Positions 14,910 to 24,306 are shown, numbered from the stretch's first letter. The stretch: 45,350 nt of DNA from Thermoleophilia bacterium (GCA_025928435.1 JAICJM010000007.1:1-45350), one strand, 5' to 3'. The notes: generated by a model not told the origin, from the sequence alone. A program made the numbers and translations.

Positions 14910-17900
14910 GTGGACGCCACGTGCGCGAGGTGCGGCGAGCCGCTGCCCGCGCGGGCCCGGTTCTGCCCCGCCTGCGCGGCCCCGGTGGAGCGGGATGACG
15001 ACGCGACCGCGTCCCGGCGGGTCGTGACCGTGTTCTTCTCGGACGTGGCCGGATCGACGCGGCTCGGCGAGCAGCTCGACGCCGAGGCCGTCCGGGGCGC
15101 GATGAACCGCTACTTCACCGCGGTGTCGGCGGCGCTGGAGCGCCACGGCGGCCACATCGAGAAGTTCATCGGCGACGCGGTCGTGGCGCTGTTCGGCGTG
15201 CCGCAGGCGCACGAGGACGATGCTCTGCGCTGCGTCCGTGCCGCCGTGGAGGCCCGCGAGGCCGCCCGCCTGCTCGGCGACGACCTGCATGCGCGGCTCG
15301 GGGTCCGGCTCGGCGTGCGGATCGGGATCGCGACCGGCGAGGTGGTCGTCGGCGCCTCGCCGGCGGCCCGCACCATCGCCACCGGCGACACCATGAACAC
15401 CGCCGCGCGGCTGCAGCAGGCCGCGCCGGAGGGCGAGATCCTGATCGGGGCGGCGACGCACCGGCTCGTGCAGGGCTCGCTCATCGCCGAGGAGGTCGAG
15501 CCGCTCGACCTGAAGGGGAAGGCCGACCCGGTCGCCGCATACCGCGTGGTCGCGGTGGACGACGATCCCGCCCGCCGGCTCCGCCCCGCGGCGACGGCCC
15601 TGGTCGGCCGCGGGCGCGAACTGGGGATGCTCCAGGACGCGTTCGACCGGACCGCCGAGGAGCGCTCGTGCCAGGTCGTGACCGTCCTCGGCACCGCGGG
15701 CGTCGGCAAGTCGCGCCTGGTCGCCGAGTTCCTGGCGGAGCTCGAGCCGGCCGCCACGGTCTGCGCCGGCCGCTGCCTCTCCTACGGCGAGGGCGTGACG
15801 TACTGGGCGCTGGCCGAGGCGGTGAGGTCGCTCGCCGGCGTCGACGAGCACGACTCGCCCGAGGAGGTGCGGGCGAAGCTCGAGGCGCTGGTCGAGCCCG
15901 CGAGCGCTGCCGAGGTGGCGGACGGGGTGGGGTCGCTGCTCGGCCTGGCGGGCGCGAACGCCCGCGTCGAGGACGCCCGCGTGGCGGTGCGGCACCTGTT
16001 CGCGGCGATGGCGGGGCGGCGGCCGCTCGTCGTCGCCTTCGACGACATCCACTGGGCCGAGCCGCCGCTGCTCGACCTGATCGACGACCTCGCCGGCTGG
16101 TTGCCGGACGTGCCGGTGCTGCTGCTGTGCATGGCGAGGCCGGAGCTCCTGGACGCGTGGCCCGGCTGGGCCGGCGGGAAGCTGAACGCGACCACGCTCC
16201 TGCTCGAGCCGCTCTCCGAGGGGGACGGGGAGGCGCTGCTGCGAAGCCTGCTGGGCGACGACGTCCCCGACGCCGTTGCCGAGCGCATCGTGGCGGCCGC
16301 CGAGGGCAACCCGCTGTTCGCCGAGGAGCTCGTCGGGATGCTCGTCGACGACGGACACCTGCGCCGGGTCGACGGCCGCCTCGAGGTCGCCGCGGCCATC
16401 GAGCGGCTCGACCTCCCGCCGACGATCCAGGCGCTCCTCACGGCCCGGCTCGACCGGCTCTCGAACGAGGAGCGCGGCCTGGTGGAGCGGGCGTCCGTCG
16501 AGGGCCAGGTGTTCCACCTGGGGGCGCTGGCCGCGCTCGGTGCCGAGCCGGACGAGGTCCCGGCGACGGTGCGGACGCTCGCCCGCAAGCAGCTCTTCCG
16601 GGCCGATCAGGCAGCGCTGCCCGGCCAGGAGGCCTACCGCTTCCGCCACATCCTCATCCGGGAGGCCGCCTACGAGCGCGTCGCCAAGGAGATCCGCGCC
16701 CGGTGGCACGAGGCGTTCGCGGACTGGCTCGAAGCCCTCGCCGGCGAGCGGGTGGGTGAGTACGAGGAGCTGCTCGGACACCACCTCGCCGAGGCGGCCC
16801 GCTACCGGCTCGAGATCGGCGAGGTGGGCGAGGACACGCGCGTCCTGGCGCGACGAGCGGCGACGCTCTACCGCCGGGTCGCCGACCGGGCCGCGGCGCA
16901 GGCGGACTTCCCGCTGTCCTCCAGGTTGCTCGGGCGGGTGGCTGCGCTCCTCCCGGCCGACGATCCCGCCAGGGCGATCGCGATCGCCGACTGCGCGGGC
17001 TGGCTGCTCAACGCCGGCCAGATGGACGCGGCCGCCGCCCTGTCGGCCGCATCCGTCGCCGCGGCCGAGGCGAGCGGCGACCGGGCGGCGCGGCTCGTCT
17101 GCCGATCGTTCCGGCAGATGGTCGAGTTCTCCATGAGCGCCACCGTCGGCCCCGGCGATGAGCACGCCGCGATCGACGATGCCCGGGCGGGCGCCGAGGA
17201 GCTCGAGGGAGCCGACCGCCTCGGCGAGGCCGCCCGGCTGTGGTACCTCACGGCGATCTGGGAGGGCAACTCGCTGCTCCGGTGCGCGCATGCCCGGGAG
17301 GCGGCCGACCGGACGCTCGACCTGGGGCGGCAGGTGAGATCGCCGTGGCTGGAGGCGTTCGGCGCCGTGAGCAGCGTGATGTTCCTGCTGCGGGGTTCGG
17401 GCCGGATCCCCGACCTGCTCCGGACGGGCGAGCGGGCGGCCTCCACGTTCGGGCGGACCGTCCGCGCCGACTACCTGGCCGACACGGCGGCGCTGCGGGC
17501 GCAGCGGGGAGAGGTCGATGCCGCCCTCGCGGCCATCGACGACCTGGTCGCGATCGCGCAGGAGCTCGGCTACAAGGCGTACGTGGTCCGGTGGGTGAAG
17601 GGCTCCGCCCTGCTCGACGCCGGGCGCCCGGAGGCCGCGATGGAGCCGCTCGGGCTTGCGGCGGCCGAGGCCACCGAGAGGGGCGATGTCGGCTCGGCGT
17701 CCTCGATCTTCGGGCTCCTGGCGCGTGCGCTCGCCCTCGCCGGCGACATCGACGGCGCCGCGCGCCGCACCGCCGAGGCCCGGGCGCTGACGTCCCCGTC
17801 CGACCGGTGGTCGGCGCTCCTGTGGCGCGGCGCCGCGGCACGCGTCTGCGCCGCGGAAGGCCGGCCGGAGGAGGCCGGGACACTGGCCGGTGAGATGACC

Positions 17901-18107
17901 GCGATCCTGGCGGACATCGACTACCCCGGCATCGAGTTCCACGCCCGCCTCGACGCCGCCGAGGGCTACCGCGTCGCAGGTGACCGGGACTCCGCAAAGG
18001 CCCTGTTGCGGCGGGCGATCGCCGACAGCGAGGGGCGCGAGGCGACCGGGCTCGCCCGCCAGGCGGCCGCCGCGCTGCAACGGCTCGGGGCGGACGCCCC
18101 GGCATGA
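14910..18107 (+). CDS. zinc-ribbon / class III nucleotidyl cyclase / AAA ATPase / TPR regulator
   Basis: A 1065-aa multidomain protein. A zinc ribbon comes first (C5, C8, C19, C22). The cyclase domain (about 36-215) has the metal aspartates D45 (FFSDVAGST) and D89 (EKFIGDAVVALFG), plus GDTMNTAARL at 159-168 with the transition-state Asn and Arg, so it looks catalytically intact; K85 and D160 suit ATP. An ATPase domain follows, with Walker A GTAGVGKS (261-268) and Walker B VVAFDDIHW (374-382). The last 450 residues are alpha-helical TPR-like repeats. This is the actinobacterial cyclase-plus-STAND/MalT-like architecture, presumably a cAMP-producing signal protein controlled by the ATPase and repeats. 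The signal is unknown. The GTG at 14910 is favoured by the promoter geometry; TTG at 14874 would overlap the -35 box. Confidence 0.88.
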   Translation: MDATCARCGEPLPARARFCPACAAPVERDDDATASRRVVTVFFSDVAGSTRLGEQLDAEAVRGAMNRYFTAVSAALERHGGHIEKFIGDAVVALFGVPQAHEDDALRCVRAAVEAREAARLLGDDLHARLGVRLGVRIGIATGEVVVGASPAARTIATGDTMNTAARLQQAAPEGEILIGAATHRLVQGSLIAEEVEPLDLKGKADPVAAYRVVAVDDDPARRLRPAATALVGRGRELGMLQDAFDRTAEERSCQVVTVLGTAGVGKSRLVAEFLAELEPAATVCAGRCLSYGEGVTYWALAEAVRSLAGVDEHDSPEEVRAKLEALVEPASAAEVADGVGSLLGLAGANARVEDARVAVRHLFAAMAGRRPLVVAFDDIHWAEPPLLDLIDDLAGWLPDVPVLLLCMARPELLDAWPGWAGGKLNATTLLLEPLSEGDGEALLRSLLGDDVPDAVAERIVAAAEGNPLFAEELVGMLVDDGHLRRVDGRLEVAAAIERLDLPPTIQALLTARLDRLSNEERGLVERASVEGQVFHLGALAALGAEPDEVPATVRTLARKQLFRADQAALPGQEAYRFRHILIREAAYERVAKEIRARWHEAFADWLEALAGERVGEYEELLGHHLAEAARYRLEIGEVGEDTRVLARRAATLYRRVADRAAAQADFPLSSRLLGRVAALLPADDPARAIAIADCAGWLLNAGQMDAAAALSAASVAAAEASGDRAARLVCRSFRQMVEFSMSATVGPGDEHAAIDDARAGAEELEGADRLGEAARLWYLTAIWEGNSLLRCAHAREAADRTLDLGRQVRSPWLEAFGAVSSVMFLLRGSGRIPDLLRTGERAASTFGRTVRADYLADTAALRAQRGEVDAALAAIDDLVAIAQELGYKAYVVRWVKGSALLDAGRPEAAMEPLGLAAAEATERGDVGSASSIFGLLARALALAGDIDGAARRTAEARALTSPSDRWSALLWRGAAARVCAAEGRPEEAGTLAGEMTAILADIDYPGIEFHARLDAAEGYRVAGDRDSAKALLRRAIADSEGREATGLARQAAAALQRLGADAPA

Positions 18108-18109
18108 AC

Positions 18110-18142
18110 CGCGGTGGGCGGGACAACGCCCCGCCCACCGCG
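18110..18142. terminator. bidirectional hairpin terminator
   Basis: CGCGGTGGGCGGG (18110-18122) pairs perfectly with CCCGCCCACCGCG (18130-18142), loop seven bases. It sits three bases after the cyclase stop and 19 bp from the convergent gene's stop, so it can end both transcripts. Confidence 0.7.
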
Positions 18143-18160
18143 TTCGCCGGGGCCGTCCTC

Positions 18161-18733
18161 TCAGACCGGGCCGGTGTAGCCCCCGCCGCCGGACGAGCAG
18201 CTGCGGAACGTGAACGTCACCGGCTGGGAGTAGTCGACCGTCTGGTAGGTCTGGCCCCGTGCGGTCGTGTACTGCGCGACGACCTCGGTGCGGATCGTCG
18301 GGTTGCTCGGCCACCACTGGAAGGCGGTGGAGCATGCGGGCACGAAATCGCGCGCACGGGCGCCGTGGACGCCGGTGGCGTCAGGCGCGGGCGTGCACTG
18401 GAGCGGCCGCCACGACCACCCGTCGGTGAGGCCGCCGACCGGCCACATGTCGTTGGGCGCGTAGATGTCGTTGCAGGTGAGCACGCTCACGCTGCGCGCG
18501 CGGCGGAGGCACCAGACGCCGCCCGCGGCGACCGTGCCCCGGTTGGGCGCGAGGGAGCGATGCGGCCGCTGGGCCGCTGCGAAGCACCCTCCCGCGAACG
18601 TGGCCTGGTGGGTCGTCGTCGGGTCAGGACCGGCCTGCTCCCAGTCGGGCGGGGCGGTGATCGTGGCCGAGGCGGCCGGCGCGAACGCCGCAACGGCGGC
18701 CGCGGCGATGACGAGCACTGTGCTGAGACGCAT
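18161..18733 (-). CDS. secreted cysteine-containing hypothetical protein
   Basis: A 190-aa protein with a clear signal peptide (MRLSTVLVIAAAAVAAFAPA, cleavage near ASA-TIT). The mature part has six cysteines (AGGCF, VWCL, LTCND, LQCT, PACS, RSCSS), consistent with disulfides, and a glycine-rich tail. It resembles no family I recognise. A ribosome site GAGAGGA precedes the ATG at 18733. Other secreted proteins follow nearby (19672, 20641). Confidence 0.7.
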   Translation of the reverse strand: MRLSTVLVIAAAAVAAFAPAASATITAPPDWEQAGPDPTTTHQATFAGGCFAAAQRPHRSLAPNRGTVAAGGVWCLRRARSVSVLTCNDIYAPNDMWPVGGLTDGWSWRPLQCTPAPDATGVHGARARDFVPACSTAFQWWPSNPTIRTEVVAQYTTARGQTYQTVDYSQPVTFTFRSCSSGGGGYTGPV

Positions 18734-18840
18734 CCGATCCTCTCACTGGTGTGGGATGGACATGAGATGTTCCGATTGCGTCTGTATCGGTCTGCTCTAG
18801 CCGCTTCCCATGCCTCGAACGGGCCCGCACGTATGCCCTG

Positions 18841-19641
18841 TCAGGGTCGCCCCGGCCCGGCACGCCCAGTCGTGTGGAAGATGCAGAACGCGTAGAGGAA
18901 CCACCCACCCGCGGCCGCGGCGTCGAGGGCGGCCTCCCACCGGGTGACGTCCGCAGGCCCGAGCAGACCCTGGTCTGCGGCCAGCCCTGCCCACGTCCGC
19001 GGGCCCAGCGCGTTGTCGAGCGCGGTCGGCTCGGTCAGCACGATCGGGATGGCCTCTGCGCGAACGTCGACCAGTCCCGACTCGACGAACAGGCGCGACA
19101 TCTGGTGGCCGAGGCGCCAGTTGCCGACTCCCGCGCGGAAGCGCAACACGCGCTCTGCGAGCTCCTGGTCCGGGATGTTCACGACCTGCGTGCCGTAGTC
19201 GGGATCCGCGACGACGACCACGCCGCCCGGGCGCACCACCCGCGCCATCTCGGCCAGCGCCTGCCCGGGCTCGGCCAGATGCTGGAACGTCCGGTCGGCC
19301 CACGCGCCGTCGAACCGGCCCGCGTCGAACGGCAACGCGTGCGCATCGGCCGCGATGGCCCCTGCGAGGTCGCGCCTCCGGGCCTCCTCGACCATCGCAC
19401 CGGAGCTGTCCACGCCGACCACCTCGACCTGGTGCCGCCGGCCCAGCTCGATCGCGTCCGCGCCTGTGCCGGCTCCGATCTCGAGGTACCGGCCACCCGG
19501 CGTCGGGTCGAGAAGGTCGGCGACCCGCGCCTTGTAGGCCGCGTAGTGCGGGTCCGACCGCAACCGATCGAGCACGCCGATCCAGGCCTGCGGATCCGCC
19601 TGGTCGTCCACGTGCGCGAACGGATGCAGCGGGCGACCCAT
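18841..19641 (-). CDS. SAM-dependent class I methyltransferase
   Basis: A 266-aa protein. SAM motif I is YLEIGAGTGADAIELG (about residues 52-67), with the acidic residue VVGVDSS after it, motif II/III DGAWADRTFQHLAEP, and VVRPGGVVVVADPDY. This matches the UbiE/Methyltransf_11 group, where the substrate varies. The ATG at 19641 has a TACGCT box (19648-19653) six bases upstream and CTGACG 16 bp further, suggesting leaderless transcription. Confidence 0.85.
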   Translation of the reverse strand: MGRPLHPFAHVDDQADPQAWIGVLDRLRSDPHYAAYKARVADLLDPTPGGRYLEIGAGTGADAIELGRRHQVEVVGVDSSGAMVEEARRRDLAGAIAADAHALPFDAGRFDGAWADRTFQHLAEPGQALAEMARVVRPGGVVVVADPDYGTQVVNIPDQELAERVLRFRAGVGNWRLGHQMSRLFVESGLVDVRAEAIPIVLTEPTALDNALGPRTWAGLAADQGLLGPADVTRWEAALDAAAAGGWFLYAFCIFHTTGRAGPGRP

Positions 19642-19671
19642 GCGCCCAGCGTACCGCCGTGCTCGCGGGCG

Positions 19672-20457
19672 TCAGTCGACCGTCATGAAGATGTCGGCGT
19701 CGACCTCGATCCCCGGATGGCCGTGCGTCCCGGCGTTCACGATCGTGATGGTGTGCCCGCCCAGCGATCCGAACCGGTGCGCCCACACGAGGCGGCGGTA
19801 GTGCGTGGTCTTCGAGTAGGTCGAGACCGTTTGCACGTACTTGCCGTCGATGTAGATGCGGGCCGAGCCATGGTTCGGGCCGGTCGTGGTGATCCAGGCG
19901 TTGTCGATCCCGGAGCCGACGGTGAAGCTGTCACCCGCGGTCGTCGAGAGGCAGGAGCCGCCACCTTCGTGGTTGCCGTTGATCAGCTGCGCCCACGAGC
20001 CCGAGAAGCCGGATCCGGGAGTGTCGCAGTCGGAGCCGTGATCGTTGATGTATGCATCCTCGAAGTCGTTGCCGAAGCCCGGGTCGGCCAGCGCCGAGCC
20101 GACGAACTTGCCGTGCGAGTCGTACGAGTCGATCGTGAACGGCCCGATCTCGAATCCGCCGACGTGCACCGTCGTCTGGAACGTGGTGCCCGACGTCCGC
20201 CGGACGAGCGTGCCGTCGTTGAAGATCTTGTTCGTACAGCACCCGGCGCCGGTTGTGCTCGCTCCCTGCGTCCAGGAGATCACCGCCTGCGCGGTCGTGG
20301 ACGTCGACGATGGATCGAACAGGCCGATCGTGGACGGCACCTTGAAGCGGATAACCGCGTGCGACGGCGGGCGTGCGCTCGCGGTCGCCGGCAGGACAAC
20401 ACTCACCAGCGCGATGAGCGAGAGGGCCATCGATCCTCTCAGAACGAGCCGTCGCAC
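19672..20457 (-). CDS. secreted beta-rich protein, possible carbohydrate-binding fold
   Basis: A 261-aa protein from the GTG at 20457, starting MRRLVLRGSMALSLIALVSV. Signal peptide cleavage is probable at TASA-RPP. The mature part is rich in Thr, Ser and Gly with alternating strands; IYIDGKYVQTVSTYS and HTITIVNAGTHGHPGIEVDA resemble the final strands of galactose-binding-like modules, where a ligand-induced 'deformed reality' fold ends in D-A-D. Four Cys residues are present. A GTG at 20466 adds three residues, but GGAAGGAG lies at proper distance from 20457. Function unknown; surface or matrix binding is inference. Confidence 0.7.
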   Translation of the reverse strand: MRRLVLRGSMALSLIALVSVVLPATASARPPSHAVIRFKVPSTIGLFDPSSTSTTAQAVISWTQGASTTGAGCCTNKIFNDGTLVRRTSGTTFQTTVHVGGFEIGPFTIDSYDSHGKFVGSALADPGFGNDFEDAYINDHGSDCDTPGSGFSGSWAQLINGNHEGGGSCLSTTAGDSFTVGSGIDNAWITTTGPNHGSARIYIDGKYVQTVSTYSKTTHYRRLVWAHRFGSLGGHTITIVNAGTHGHPGIEVDADIFMTVD

Positions 20458-20493
20458 GTTGACCACTCCTTCCGTTACCAGTGTCGTAAGGCG

Positions 20494-20522
20494 AGCGTAC
20501 CAACCGGCGGCGATCGTTACAA
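20494..20522 (-). promoter_or_regulatory. promoter of the secreted-protein gene at 20457
   Basis: On the minus strand, TTGTAA (20522-20517), a 17-bp spacer, and TACGCT (20499-20494). The start codon is about 36 bp further on with its own GGAAGGAG ribosome site, so this transcript would have a leader. Confidence 0.5.
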
Positions 20523-20640
20523 GTTATGCCTCACCTAACCCCCACCGGGTGGCAGCTCCACCCAAAGGGGTAGTGGGCGTCCGCAACCCGATCCGTGAGG
20601 TTCACTTGTCCGATTATGGAGCGCGGACCCAGGAAGCAAC

Positions 20641-21039
20641 ATGAAGAATCTGAGGTGGGCAGTCGCATCCGGCGCGGTGCTTGTCGTGGTGGTCGCGGCA
20701 GGGACGGCCGTCGCAACCAGCGCGCTGGTTGCGACGCCCAGGTATCCGGCGGCATGCAAGAAGGTGGTCCCCTGCGTGGACAACCACCTGAACAACCTGG
20801 ACGCGCGGCTCCGCAACCAGCACGAGCAGATCCTCGTACTTCAGAGCCAGATCACAACGATGTCCAACCAGCTCAGCTGCTACGGCTGGGTCAAGGCCGC
20901 CCAGTACCCGCACGGGTCGAGCACGAGCAGCGGCGACACCGCACCCGGCAGCGGAGGCACGTGGCTCGATCTGATGCACCCGGACAACCCCGCGAACAAT
21001 CAGGTCTATCCACTCGTCGTCAACTGGTGCGTTCAGTAG
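20641..21039 (+). CDS. membrane-anchored or secreted small protein with a short coiled coil
   Basis: A 132-aa protein that starts MKNLRWAVASGAVLVVVVAA. The hydrophobic helix at 7-27 is either a signal peptide or an anchor. It is followed by a pair of Cys residues (AACKKVVPC), a helix LNNLDARLRNQHEQILVLQS likely to form a coiled coil, and a Gly/Ser-rich region. Two more Cys (LSCYG, NWCVQ) complete two possible disulfides. AGGAAGC precedes the ATG. No family recognised. A strong terminator follows. Confidence 0.7.
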   Translation: MKNLRWAVASGAVLVVVVAAGTAVATSALVATPRYPAACKKVVPCVDNHLNNLDARLRNQHEQILVLQSQITTMSNQLSCYGWVKAAQYPHGSSTSSGDTAPGSGGTWLDLMHPDNPANNQVYPLVVNWCVQ

Positions 21040-21050
21040 CCGCTTGAACT

Positions 21051-21088
21051 CCCGTCCCCCGCGGCCCGACCCCGCCGCGGGGGACGGG
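21051..21088 (+). terminator. 14-bp hairpin terminator
   Basis: CCCGTCCCCCGCGG (21051-21064) and CCGCGGGGGACGGG (21075-21088) pair perfectly with a 10-base loop, 11 bp after the stop at 21039. No T-run. Confidence 0.7.
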
Positions 21089-21220
21089 ACGACCTTGAAG
21101 CTTGCAGTGGGCGGGGATGCGAGCGAGCCCGCGACTGCCGGCCGCCCGCGCTTTCGGACGGGCGCATTGCGGCCTCGCGACGGGCCGTTCCGGCCCCGTT
21201 TTCGGATGATCACCGAGGCG

Positions 21221-21448
21221 TTAGCGGGCGTTCACATGGGGCGCCCGCGCGCGGCGCCGGTCCCTGGATGCGCACAGCTTGCACGGGCGCAGGTTCGACT
21301 TCGCCTCGGCCTCGAGACGGTCGAACTCGACGAGCGCGCGACCCTGGATGCACTCGGCCGTCCAGTGGTACGGGCCGCGCTCGCCCCACCGCACACAGTC
21401 ACGCCGAACCCAAACGGCAAGGTGAAGCGGGGGCGGATCGGGGGGCAT
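21221..21448 (-). CDS. small putative zinc-binding protein
   Basis: A 75-aa protein that starts MPPDPPPLHLAVWVRRDCVR. Cysteines in RRDC, AEC and PCKLC, with a His in PYHW, could hold one zinc. A helix VEFDRLEAEAKSNL separates them. No family known. A TTG two codons upstream is the alternative start. Composition and length make a chance reading frame possible. Confidence 0.4.
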   Translation of the reverse strand: MPPDPPPLHLAVWVRRDCVRWGERGPYHWTAECIQGRALVEFDRLEAEAKSNLRPCKLCASRDRRRARAPHVNAR

Positions 21449-21594
21449 CGACAAACAGGATGTCAGATGCGCGGGCGGCGGGCGCGGCTCACCACACGCG
21501 CCCCGCGTCGACCCGGGAGCTGTGCCACCGCTCCGCGTCCTCCGGCCGCCAGCCGTAAGACGACGACCGGGTAGTCGGTTAGCCTCGCGACCAG

Positions 21595-22600
21595 GTGCCG
21601 AAGGGCTACACGAACCCCGTCCTCGACCGCGACTTCCCGGACCCGAACGTCATCCGGGCGGCCGACGGCTGGTGCTACGGCTACGCCACCCAGGCGCTGG
21701 GCGAGCGGCCGGTGGTGAACATCCAGGTCGCCCGCTCGCGGGACATGGTCGGCTGGGAGTACCTCGGCGAGGCGCTGCCGCAGCGACCGCCGTGGGCGCG
21801 CACCACCCAGATGCTGTGGGCGCCGCACGTGATCGAGCACGGCGGGGTCTACGTGATGGCCTACTCGGCGGCGCCGGACGACCCGCCGTATCCCGCGCCG
21901 CCGGACGACCCGGCGCTCTGCCTGGGCCTGGCGGTCTCGGAGTCACCCGCGGGGCCGTTCACGGACGTCGGCGCGCCGCTCCGCTGCGGGCCGACGACGT
22001 CCGACATCGACCCGTGCGTCTTCCGCGACCCCGCCCGCGGCGGCTGGTACTGCTACTGGGGCAGCGGCGGCGACATCGTCGTCCAGGAGCTCGCCCCCGG
22101 TCTAGGCTCGTTCGCCGCCGGGAGCCGGCCCTGGCTGCTCCTGCGGGGCTGGTCGGCCGAGCCGAAGCTGCCCTTCGAGCACGGCATCGAGGGCCCGTTC
22201 GTCGTGGAGCGCGAGGGCTGGTATCACCTCTGGTACTCCGGCGACCGCACGTGGACGTACCCGCCCAACTACGCGACGATGGTCGCGCGCCGGCAGGGCT
22301 CCGGATGGCCCGTTCGAGCGGCGTGCGGACGGCTCGAGCCAGTTCGTCCTGCGCGACAACGACCGCTGGCGCGGGCCCGGCCACAACTCGGTGGTCCGCG
22401 ACGACGCGGGCGACGACTGGGTCGCCTATCACGCGATCGACAGCCGCTGCCCCTGGCTGTTCGAGGGCCAGGTGCGCCGGGCCATGCTGATCGACCGCAT
22501 CGAGTACGTCGACGGCTGGCCGGTCGTCGGGGACGGAACGCCGGGGGTCGGCGAGCGGACGGGGCCGTGGCTCCGTGGGTCGGTCACGGAAGAACCGTGA
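21595..22600 (+). pseudogene. glycoside hydrolase family 43-like protein, single frameshift
   Basis: A GTG-started gene of the five-bladed GH43 type (arabinanase/xylosidase group). The catalytic base D16 is in DFPDPNVI, the pKa modulator in SDIDPCVFRD and the acid in HGIEGPFVV, all before the break. The frame is lost between about 22290 and 22312. Another frame resumes with DGPFERRADG, FVLRDNDRWRGPGHNSVVR and WVAYHAIDSRCPW, and ends at 22600. One missing base explains it. It is either a recent inactivation or a sequence error, since all key residues remain. The TAGCCT box (21580-21585) nine bases before GTG suggests a leaderless start. The end overlaps the convergent CocE gene by 17 bp. Confidence 0.75.
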
Positions 22601-24260
22601 TCGAGATGCTCGACGGGTCGGTTCCGCCGCAGACGAGCAGCTGCCGGTTGGCGACCGTCTCCGTTGCGAACCACGGATCGGCGTCCGTCCCGGGGTGCGG
22701 GACATACAGCGGGAAATCGCTCGACGCCACGTGCAGCCGCAGGCGGTGTCCGGGCTCGAGCCGGTAGCCGGTATGCCCCAGGTCGACCGTGACGGCGACC
22801 GGATCGTCTCCGGGCGTCGCGACCGCCCGCTGCCCACGCAGGAGCATCAGCGCGCGCCCGTCGGGTTCGACGTCGACGAGCTTGACGTGCACGTCCATGG
22901 ACGGCCCGCTGCTTCCCACCCGAAGCAGCGCGCGCACGGGCCCGGCCAGCTCGAGCGGCTCCGTCAGCGGGCGGCCGGTGAACGTGAGGACGTCACGGCG
23001 TCCCTCGACCGCGCCCTCGTCAGGGAGCTCGTGCAGGAAGGCGAACGGGTCGACGACCGTGGAGGGCACGAGATCGTCCGGGTCGTGCACCCACCCGGCC
23101 ACCGAGCGCCCCTCCACGTCCGCCGCGAGCACGCCGCCCCCCTCGTCCCGCCCCGCCGCCGCGCCGTCGCCGAGCACCAGCCGCAGCTCGCGGCTCTCCG
23201 GCGGCGGCCAGGCCGCAGACGCGCGCCACTCATCCGCGCCCAGCCGCCACCGCACGCGAGGGAGGGTGTCCGGATCGCGCGTTGCGGCCAGGAAGACGTC
23301 GAAGAAGTCGAGCGCCGGCCCCAGGTACCCGGGGATCATGCGCTCGAGCGCCTCGTCGTTCACGTCGTGATCCAGTCGCTCCGGCACCGGTGTGTCGGCA
23401 AGCTGGTAGTTCTCGTGGTCGGTGGCATCGGCGATCAGATACTGCAGCGATGCGACCCGCGGATCGGCGACGAGCCGGGCGTAGTCGCGCATGTGATCCG
23501 GGGAGATGTTGTCGAACCAGCCAACGCAGTGCAGCACCGGGATCGCCAGGCGGTCGAAGGGGTGGTCTCCGTGCGGAGACGTCTCGTCACCGTCCGCCGC
23601 CCGCAACGCCCGGTCAAAGCCCTGCGACCGCCGCCCGATCGCGGCGAAACCGTCGTCGAAGACCTCGGCGAGCGGCCGGCGTGACCAGTCGATCGGCCAC
23701 GTGTGCATGCGCGTATCGGTCCAGCATTCGGCGAGGTACTGCGCGCCGTAGAGCGGCTGCACGCCGCCGCTCAGCCACCGGCCCAGCTGCGCCGACGTCA
23801 CGCGCGGGACGATCGCCCGCAATGCGGGATGGCCGCTCGCGACCGCCGCCCACTGCGTGAACCCGTAGTACGAGTCGCCGAACATGCCGACGGGGCCGGC
23901 CCACGGCTGGGCGTCGATCCAGTCCAGCGTGTCGTAGCCGTCGTCTGCCTCGTGGACGAACGGCAGCGTCTCGCCTTCCGACCGGAACTTGCCGCGTACG
24001 TCCTGCACGACGAAGGCGTATCCGCGCCCGGTGACGTGCGGAGCCAGTGCGGGCATGAAGGTGTAGCGGCCGTCCTTGTCGTACGGCAGGCGGATCAGGA
24101 TCACCGGCCACGGCCCGGCACCGCCGGGCAGATACACGTCGGTGGCGAGTCGCACGCCGTCGCGCATGGGCACGAGCTCCTGCGTCGCCGCATCCGGGAC
24201 CGGCGCGGGCTCGATCGTCTCCAACTCGAGTGCCGCGCTGGCGTTCCGCTCCGGGTTCAT
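22584..24260 (-). CDS. CocE/NonD family hydrolase (X-Pro dipeptidyl-peptidase-like)
   Basis: A 558-aa protein from the ATG at 24260, which has GGAGGAG upstream. The alpha/beta-hydrolase domain opens with VPMRDGVRLATDVYLPGGAG, the nucleophile S130 is in GMFGDSYYGF, and the catalytic His is in IADATDHENY. The C-terminal jelly-roll domain (LTFTGRPLTEPLELAGPVRA, GYRLEPGHRLRLHVASSDFP) matches PepX_C. Members cleave esters or amides such as cocaine, glutaryl-acylases or Xaa-Pro peptides; the substrate is unknown. No signal peptide is evident, so it is probably cytoplasmic. Divergent from the PotD-like gene. Confidence 0.9.
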   Translation of the reverse strand: MNPERNASAALELETIEPAPVPDAATQELVPMRDGVRLATDVYLPGGAGPWPVILIRLPYDKDGRYTFMPALAPHVTGRGYAFVVQDVRGKFRSEGETLPFVHEADDGYDTLDWIDAQPWAGPVGMFGDSYYGFTQWAAVASGHPALRAIVPRVTSAQLGRWLSGGVQPLYGAQYLAECWTDTRMHTWPIDWSRRPLAEVFDDGFAAIGRRSQGFDRALRAADGDETSPHGDHPFDRLAIPVLHCVGWFDNISPDHMRDYARLVADPRVASLQYLIADATDHENYQLADTPVPERLDHDVNDEALERMIPGYLGPALDFFDVFLAATRDPDTLPRVRWRLGADEWRASAAWPPPESRELRLVLGDGAAAGRDEGGGVLAADVEGRSVAGWVHDPDDLVPSTVVDPFAFLHELPDEGAVEGRRDVLTFTGRPLTEPLELAGPVRALLRVGSSGPSMDVHVKLVDVEPDGRALMLLRGQRAVATPGDDPVAVTVDLGHTGYRLEPGHRLRLHVASSDFPLYVPHPGTDADPWFATETVANRQLLVCGGTDPSSISITVLP

Positions 24261-24277
24261 CGGCTCCTCCGAGTCGC

Positions 24278-24306
24278 TTGCAGTCAAAACCTATCGGTGT
24301 TAGATT
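24278..24306 (+). promoter_or_regulatory. possible promoter of the PotD-like gene
   Basis: TTGCAG (24278-24283), a 17-bp spacer and TAGATT (24301-24306) in the 105-bp divergent interval. The lipoprotein start is 60 bp further on and has a strong AGGAGGAG site. Confidence 0.4.

Noticed and set aside
14520..18335. Very long open frame on the minus strand opposite the cyclase gene
   Set aside because: It is an antisense shadow produced by high GC; its translation is low-complexity R/G/A/P and has no domain, while the plus-strand frame has intact cyclase and P-loop motifs.
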